Assembly (NCBI GenBank): GCA_022393335.1
Contig: JAJEKB010021106.1
Location: forward strand, 897,335 to 961,334
From: Macrotrachela quadricornifera
Lineage: Eukaryota > Rotifera > Eurotatoria > Philodinida > Philodinidae
DNA: 64,000 nt
Direction of reading: 5' to 3'
A program made the position numbers and the translations under genes. Below the pieces are notes generated by a model, which saw nothing but the letters and a program-made list of their open reading frames with translations, had not been told where the DNA came from and made no database searches. This document shows, piece by piece, positions 58,612 through 64,000 of the stretch. The first letter of the stretch is position 1, and each line of letters begins with the position of its first letter.

Positions 58612-61600
58612 TTGTTGGAAAAATGAATCAATAATTCGTTGAAATGGGTGATGAATTATACAATTGATAATCTTTTCCTAATATTTAAAATGAATCGAAT
58701 GTTTACTTTTTCTGTTAAGATTTCGAGAAATGTCTTTATCTCCTAATATATATATATAAAGTAATTTAGTGAAGAAATTCTTCGAATAAATATATGTTTT
58801 AAAGAATCGAATGTTTTTGAGAAATATTTTATTTTCCAACTATTTTCCACTAATCTGATTTCTTCTCTTAGGTTAGGATTAGAAATGAATTTCTTATTCA
58901 ATTTCGATTTATTCAACAAGTTTGGTTTCGTTTAGTTATAATTTGAATATATTTAATAATAGTTCTTTTAGTTAATAATAAATGATTTTATTTTATATAA
59001 AATTTCAGTTGATCTACACATATAATCAATTATTGTTTCTAAAACGTTTTAATAGAATTGACGGTAAATAGTGTATACTTTTACTTTTCTTAATTAATAA
59101 TCTACTTATATAATTAGACAGTAAATTGGGCCGATTAATATTTTTGAATAATTCTATTCTTAATGTGTTAATCTAAATGTAATTTGTCTCCTAGAAGAAT
59201 AATAACTTTTATATTAATGATGATTTCTAGTTTGATATAAATACTAATTGTATTTGCAAGAATTTCAGGTATAAATTTTCTTATTCAATATGAGTTATTT
59301 ATTGTTCGTTAGGAAATTGTTGAATAGATTTGTTGGAAAAATATTTTTATTTCTAACTAAACTTTGTTTATAATATTAATAATTGTCCATATGAAATTTA
59401 TTTTAATAATCTAATATTTATTCATATGTTAACGAGTTTCAAAATTTTGTCATATATTTATTCTGATAAAATAAAATCTTTCTCTTTTATTTCAGCGCAG
59501 AGTCGAATGTGTTTTTCTCGATGGACATATCTTCTGTAGAATATCTAATATTTAATTTGTTTCAAATAACTTGAATAAAAACTATAAATGGATTCTTTAT
59601 TAGAATTTTGTTAATAATATGAAATTGAATTCTATTACATACCGTTTAAATAAATATCTCAGTATATAATATAAATGAGTCAATGTACTAGATATAGTCG
59701 TCGTGTATTATAATGATTCACAATAGAACGAGAGATTTTTCTTCACATTCTCCCGTTTGCGTCCCCGTTGTAGAAGAATAAATTTCTATGATTTTTATTC
59801 CAGACTATTCTTGATTAGTCTAGAATTGTTATATATTATATTTTATTAGAAAATCAAAGGTAAAAATTTTCAATTTATATTTAAATAATGTTTTTCTATA
59901 ATAGTGACATAAAATTCTATGGTGGATTCTGACGAAGAAGGAGAGATATATTATGATACTAAAGATTAACTAGTAACTCATGGTTACACTATCTATCATG
60001 GGATATTTGAAGACGGGAATAGTTAAACAAGGATTATGGAAAAGAATAATTATCTAATGATTATGAATATAACAGGGGAAATTTCTAATGGATCTTCGAA
60101 GTTTATTAATTAAGGTAAATGATGTTAAAAATATTGTTAAATTTGTAGATGAACGGAAACGAAGGAAACAACGAAAATTGTTTAGAAATATAATATTTAA
60201 TCGAGGAGTATAACAAATCAATATAGACTTTTTGATAATATGATTTAAACAAATCGAATTTTATCAATTAATGAAAAACAATGAGAATATTTTCAAATTT
60301 TAATTTATTTATTCTAAAAGCATCTTTCACAGATCTTCCTTTATTAAATGAAATAAATAAAAATCCTGTTCCCTAACGTTCAGAATTTGAATTAGAAACT
60401 GATCTTTTATATAAATAAGATGATAGTTATACAAAGTTAAATAAATAATAACAATTCTATTCATCATATTTGTTTAACAGATTTTAAAATTAATGTTAAA
60501 AGATTCTCATGGTTTGATAATGAAAATAAACAATCCTTAAATATCTAATAGAAATAAATTTATACTGAAATAAACAATTATTTCAGTTGAAAAAAGTAGT
60601 TTATTGAAATTGATTAGTAAATTAAAAACACTAATACGTTTTACTAATGTCAAAAATAATGTTCGATTTATTCTCAATATCGAACACGAATTATCATATA
60701 GAATTTTTACAAAATTTATCCAAGAATTATTTTACAAGAGTTAAATTATGATAAAAATAAAAATTAATTTCATTAGAAAAATGTCACATTTTTTATTTCG
60801 ATTGTTATGAAAATTTGTTAGAACCTTTCGATACTAAATGCAAATAATCAGAATAGAGTTATACATTTAAGTAAAATATAATATGTTTATTACAGATGAT
60901 GATTATCTTTAATGGAATCATTGATTTCCGATAAGATTATCATAGTGAGACGTTTAAATGAAAATATTAGAGAAATTTTGAATTAGATTTAGGGGTATAG
61001 TACCTACTACAATTAATAAGTTAAAACAAAATCAAACATAGATTTTTATGTGAATGAAAAACGTTAGAAGAAATTTTATTAAAACAATTAGTTGCAATTC
61101 TTTACAAAAATTATTGTTAATGAATAAAAGAAAATTTTCAATTCTACATTAGACGATGAAGATATTTGAATTGATCAGAAAATGAATATTTTCATAGGAA
61201 TGAAATGTTTATTTAGACAATTTAAAATTATGAAGAAATTAATTAATATTTTACAAAAATCTAAACGATCAGATTCTTTCATTTTTCCAAATCGATCAAA
61301 ATATATATTCTAATCATTTCGAAATCAATCATAAATTATTAGAAAAAGAATTTATTAAAAACTAAAAATTTTAATAAATATAAATTCTCATGTTTTCGAC
61401 GACATATTAGAGAATCAAAATTAAAATCTATCCATTAAAGAATTTATGAAAAGGAAAACAAAATATCACAGAGATTATTGATCATTTTCTTTATTTCAAT
61501 AATCAATTTTTAAAATTATCAAATTTTCATTAAATATAGATATAGACATTCAGAAATTTTATCAAAATTCTTCAACAATCACATATATATATTATCAATA

Positions 61601-61724
61601 AGAAATATTTTTAAATTAATCCTTGGAAGAAAAAAAAGAAGAGATTTATCAATTGAATGAACAAACTGAGATAAACCATTCTAATCTATTAATAATGCGC
61701 GAATAGTCGGGAAATTGCGTTAGA

Positions 61725-61745
61725 AAGAGAGAGAGAGAGAGAGAG
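61725..61745 (+). repeat. (GA)n microsatellite
   Basis: About 10 GA units. Confidence 0.9.
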
Positions 61746-62199
61746 CAGCTTTTCAAGACAATCGAATGTTATGTTTCAACTTCTATTAGAAAAACAGGTA
61801 TAAATATCAATCAACAAACTGATCATACACTAAAACAACCGATCTATATTGGACAATTCTCTAAACAAACACAAACCTATTATTTAATATCTTTTAGAAG
61901 CAAAGTTAATAATTTCGAAATAATTTTAATAATAGAATTGTTAACACATTCAAATATAATTAATCATGTTCGTGTCTTATTTTCAAATGATTTAATTCTA
62001 AGAGAAATAACATAGGGGAAGAATCATTCTATTATTTTAACAGATAATATAGAATTTATCAATATTTAAAGAAGATTCTGTTAATTCATTTAAACATATG
62101 GCGAATAAGAAATAATGATTCTTATCAAACATTTCAAGAATAAATTAAACAAAACTTCATTTAGATTTTTTACTTTTTATATAATAGAAAATTAAAATA

Positions 62200-63740
62200 A
62201 ATAACAGTTAATCGAGCTTTAGAAGAATTTTCAAGAAAATAAATCAATATACTGAAAAAATGACAGAAGCACATTTTTAAAAATCTGAAGAAAATATTTA
62301 ATATAAGACATTATTAAAGAAGAATGTTCCAATTAAGAATATAGTTGAACAAAAAAACAAACTAGTCAATCATAGTTTATTAGAGAACTTATTCGACGTA
62401 TCATTACCGGTCTATCAGTTATACTTTCTTTAACAGTTTATCATCATCTTATTGAAAAACATGAAAATGATTTGTTTATTAAAAGAAAAAGCATTATATA
62501 TAGAATATTTCTTCCAATCTCATTCTATTCAAATTCTTTCGAGTATTTTTTTAATATATTATTAGATTTTTGATGAAAATAGAAATTCAATTCTTCCTAA
62601 TCATCTTGATAAAATTTTATTTTAACTGAACAAACAAAATCTTGAACAATTAGCTTTATTAGGAGAATATTTTAGTTTACTTGATTATTATAATGATTAT
62701 TTATCTAAAATATATGACAAATAATCTTCAACTATTTTATTTCCGCAACATGTTAAATAGAGAACATTTGAAACAATCTATAGATGAAATCGATCTTAGT
62801 TTTGTTCACATCATTTTTATTTATGAAATCTATTATCCAATAACTACTATCGCGATAATGACAAAATATTTTGAAATTTATACTAAATATTTGACAAAAA
62901 ATCTAATGACTAATAAATCTGATGAAATTCAATGGAAAAATTTTGTTAATCAGAGAATATCTAATTTAATTAATAAAGATAAAATCTTATATCATATGTT
63001 TTTATTTGTGAAAATTGTTTTAAAAGTCATTTACAATAAATGATAGATTATATCAATGATACAAAATATCTTAAAAGATAACATATGAACTCAGAGATAT
63101 GATAATAAAATATCTAATCGAACATATTATTACTTTCGATTATGAAAATTATTTTTATTATTTTCAAATTCATCTACGAAAAATATGGAATTTTTACAGA
63201 AAGTTATTTTCGATAGATTTGTATACCTTGTGGAAGAATTTCTTTTTTTCTCAAATACCCAAAATTATTTAATAGAATATTTCCTGGTCTTATTAGTGAA
63301 AGTTTAAAAGATTTATCTTAAGAAGAAAAATATCTTATTATACATTACTTTGTTTGATCAAACAAAATTAATCTTTAATGAAAATACGAATGTTTTATTT
63401 TCGACGTCAAATTGTCTTTCAAGTAGAAACAAAACGCGTTAATGAAAATGGTGATGGTAGACATTTTGTTCTGAAGATATTAAACAAGACAATTCATATA
63501 AAAGGAAAAACAACAGATAGAAAAGATGATAAAGGAAATTATGAATTTATTTTATATTTTCAACATCTTCAAAATTCTCAGTTAGATAAAAAAGAGAAAA
63601 CGAAACATAGGAATTTATTCTCGAAAAATAAACAAATTCATAAATGTACATTAAACTTTTTTTCAAAAATTAATTACTACTGGGATGTGATCATAGGAAT
63701 CAAAAGAGTCTTATTAAAGAAATTGCACAGTTAGGATAAA
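62200..63740 (+). pseudogene. Probable decayed coding region, family unknown
   Basis: The + strand is A-rich, as expected for Lys/Asn/Glu-rich AT-biased coding, and several frames chain together: RIITGLSVILSLTVYHHLIE at about 62390-62450; LEQLALLGEYFSLLDYYNDYL at about 62645-62705, which hands over to a 120-codon frame at 62681-63043 (FEIYTKYLTKNLMTNKSDEI, ending KILYHMFLFVKIVLKVI); and a 118-codon frame at 63378-63734. The helix-rich, aromatic Leu/Lys pattern recalls large motor or scaffold proteins such as dynein heavy chains, but no diagnostic motif is present, so I do not name it. Frequent stops between the pieces indicate a pseudogene. Confidence 0.35.
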
Positions 63741-64000
63741 TAAATTAAACAATTCTTACATTCATTTTCAAACAAATAAAATCATTCGAAAATAATCTCA
63801 TCTACAGTATATACTTTTATTCATTGTAACCACGGATTTTTCTTTCCTATACGTATTCCATTTTTTATGTTATATATTATTATAAACAACAACTAATACT
63901 ATTTCACAATGGAATAATTACATCTTCTTCTATATTGTTTACATCAATCCACAATTCTAAACATGTTTATCTTAAACTAATTGATCAAACTGATAAATCA

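Larger units (their letters stand above)
58149..62199. other. AT-rich desert, (GAA)n tract, base-composition switch
   Basis: No gene recognised. (GAA)n lies at 58591-58611 and (GA)n at 61725-61745. Near 59.8-60.0 kb the + strand changes from T-rich to clearly A-rich, which continues to about 63.7 kb. Confidence 0.45.

Overview
The window is AT-rich eukaryotic nuclear DNA, gene-poor and full of repeats. The gene remnants point to a bdelloid rotifer, or something very close. They are an ADP-ribosyltransferase (ART) fragment followed by kinesin-light-chain-type TPR units, a type II membrane protein with an NHL-type propeller, FG-GAP repeats, and introns of only 46 and 60 bp. This assignment is inferred from gene families and intron size; no search could be run.

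Region by region. 1-860 is the end of a 140-bp tandem array. 1685-2738 is the first copy of a modular repeat family whose modules meet at a shared quasi-palindrome (CTCTTTCTCGTAGAGAAGAG); other copies lie at 19670, 23400 and 34389. 2.9-7.2 kb holds decayed genes: a TPR fragment, an ART-TPR pseudogene (+) and an NHL-propeller gene (-) with frameshifts and stops. 9.1-11.2 kb carries the best genes: two tandem, intact 185-codon genes for secreted PLAT-like proteins, about two-thirds identical. 15.0-16.0 kb is a broken gene with ubiquitin-like sequence. 17.05-17.39 kb (-) is an intact, intronless 113-codon gene. 20.2-21.3 kb is an FG-GAP pseudogene split by a hAT-like element.

From about 24 kb onward the window is mostly mobile DNA. 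I find eight non-autonomous elements with terminal inverted repeats (TIRs) and 8-bp target duplications (perfect, or 7 of 8), the signature of the hAT superfamily: 17572, 20405, 26231, 28234, 28452, 37892, 53209 and 56707. The one at 26231 contains a second, TA-flanked CAGGGTG element built from about 130-bp modules in alternating orientation; an old relative of it sits at about 41535. The largest structure is a 4178-bp element (30058-34235) with about 450-bp TIRs. Its core carries a repeated ~160-bp module pointing one way in the left half and the other way in the right half.

43-62 kb is a gene desert: very AT-rich, microsatellite-bearing and free of convincing ORFs, with two clean hAT-like insertions. 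62.2-63.7 kb looks like a heavily decayed coding region of unknown identity. Likely functional genes are only the two PLAT-like genes and the 113-codon gene. No rRNA, tRNA, CRISPR or transposase gene was recognised.
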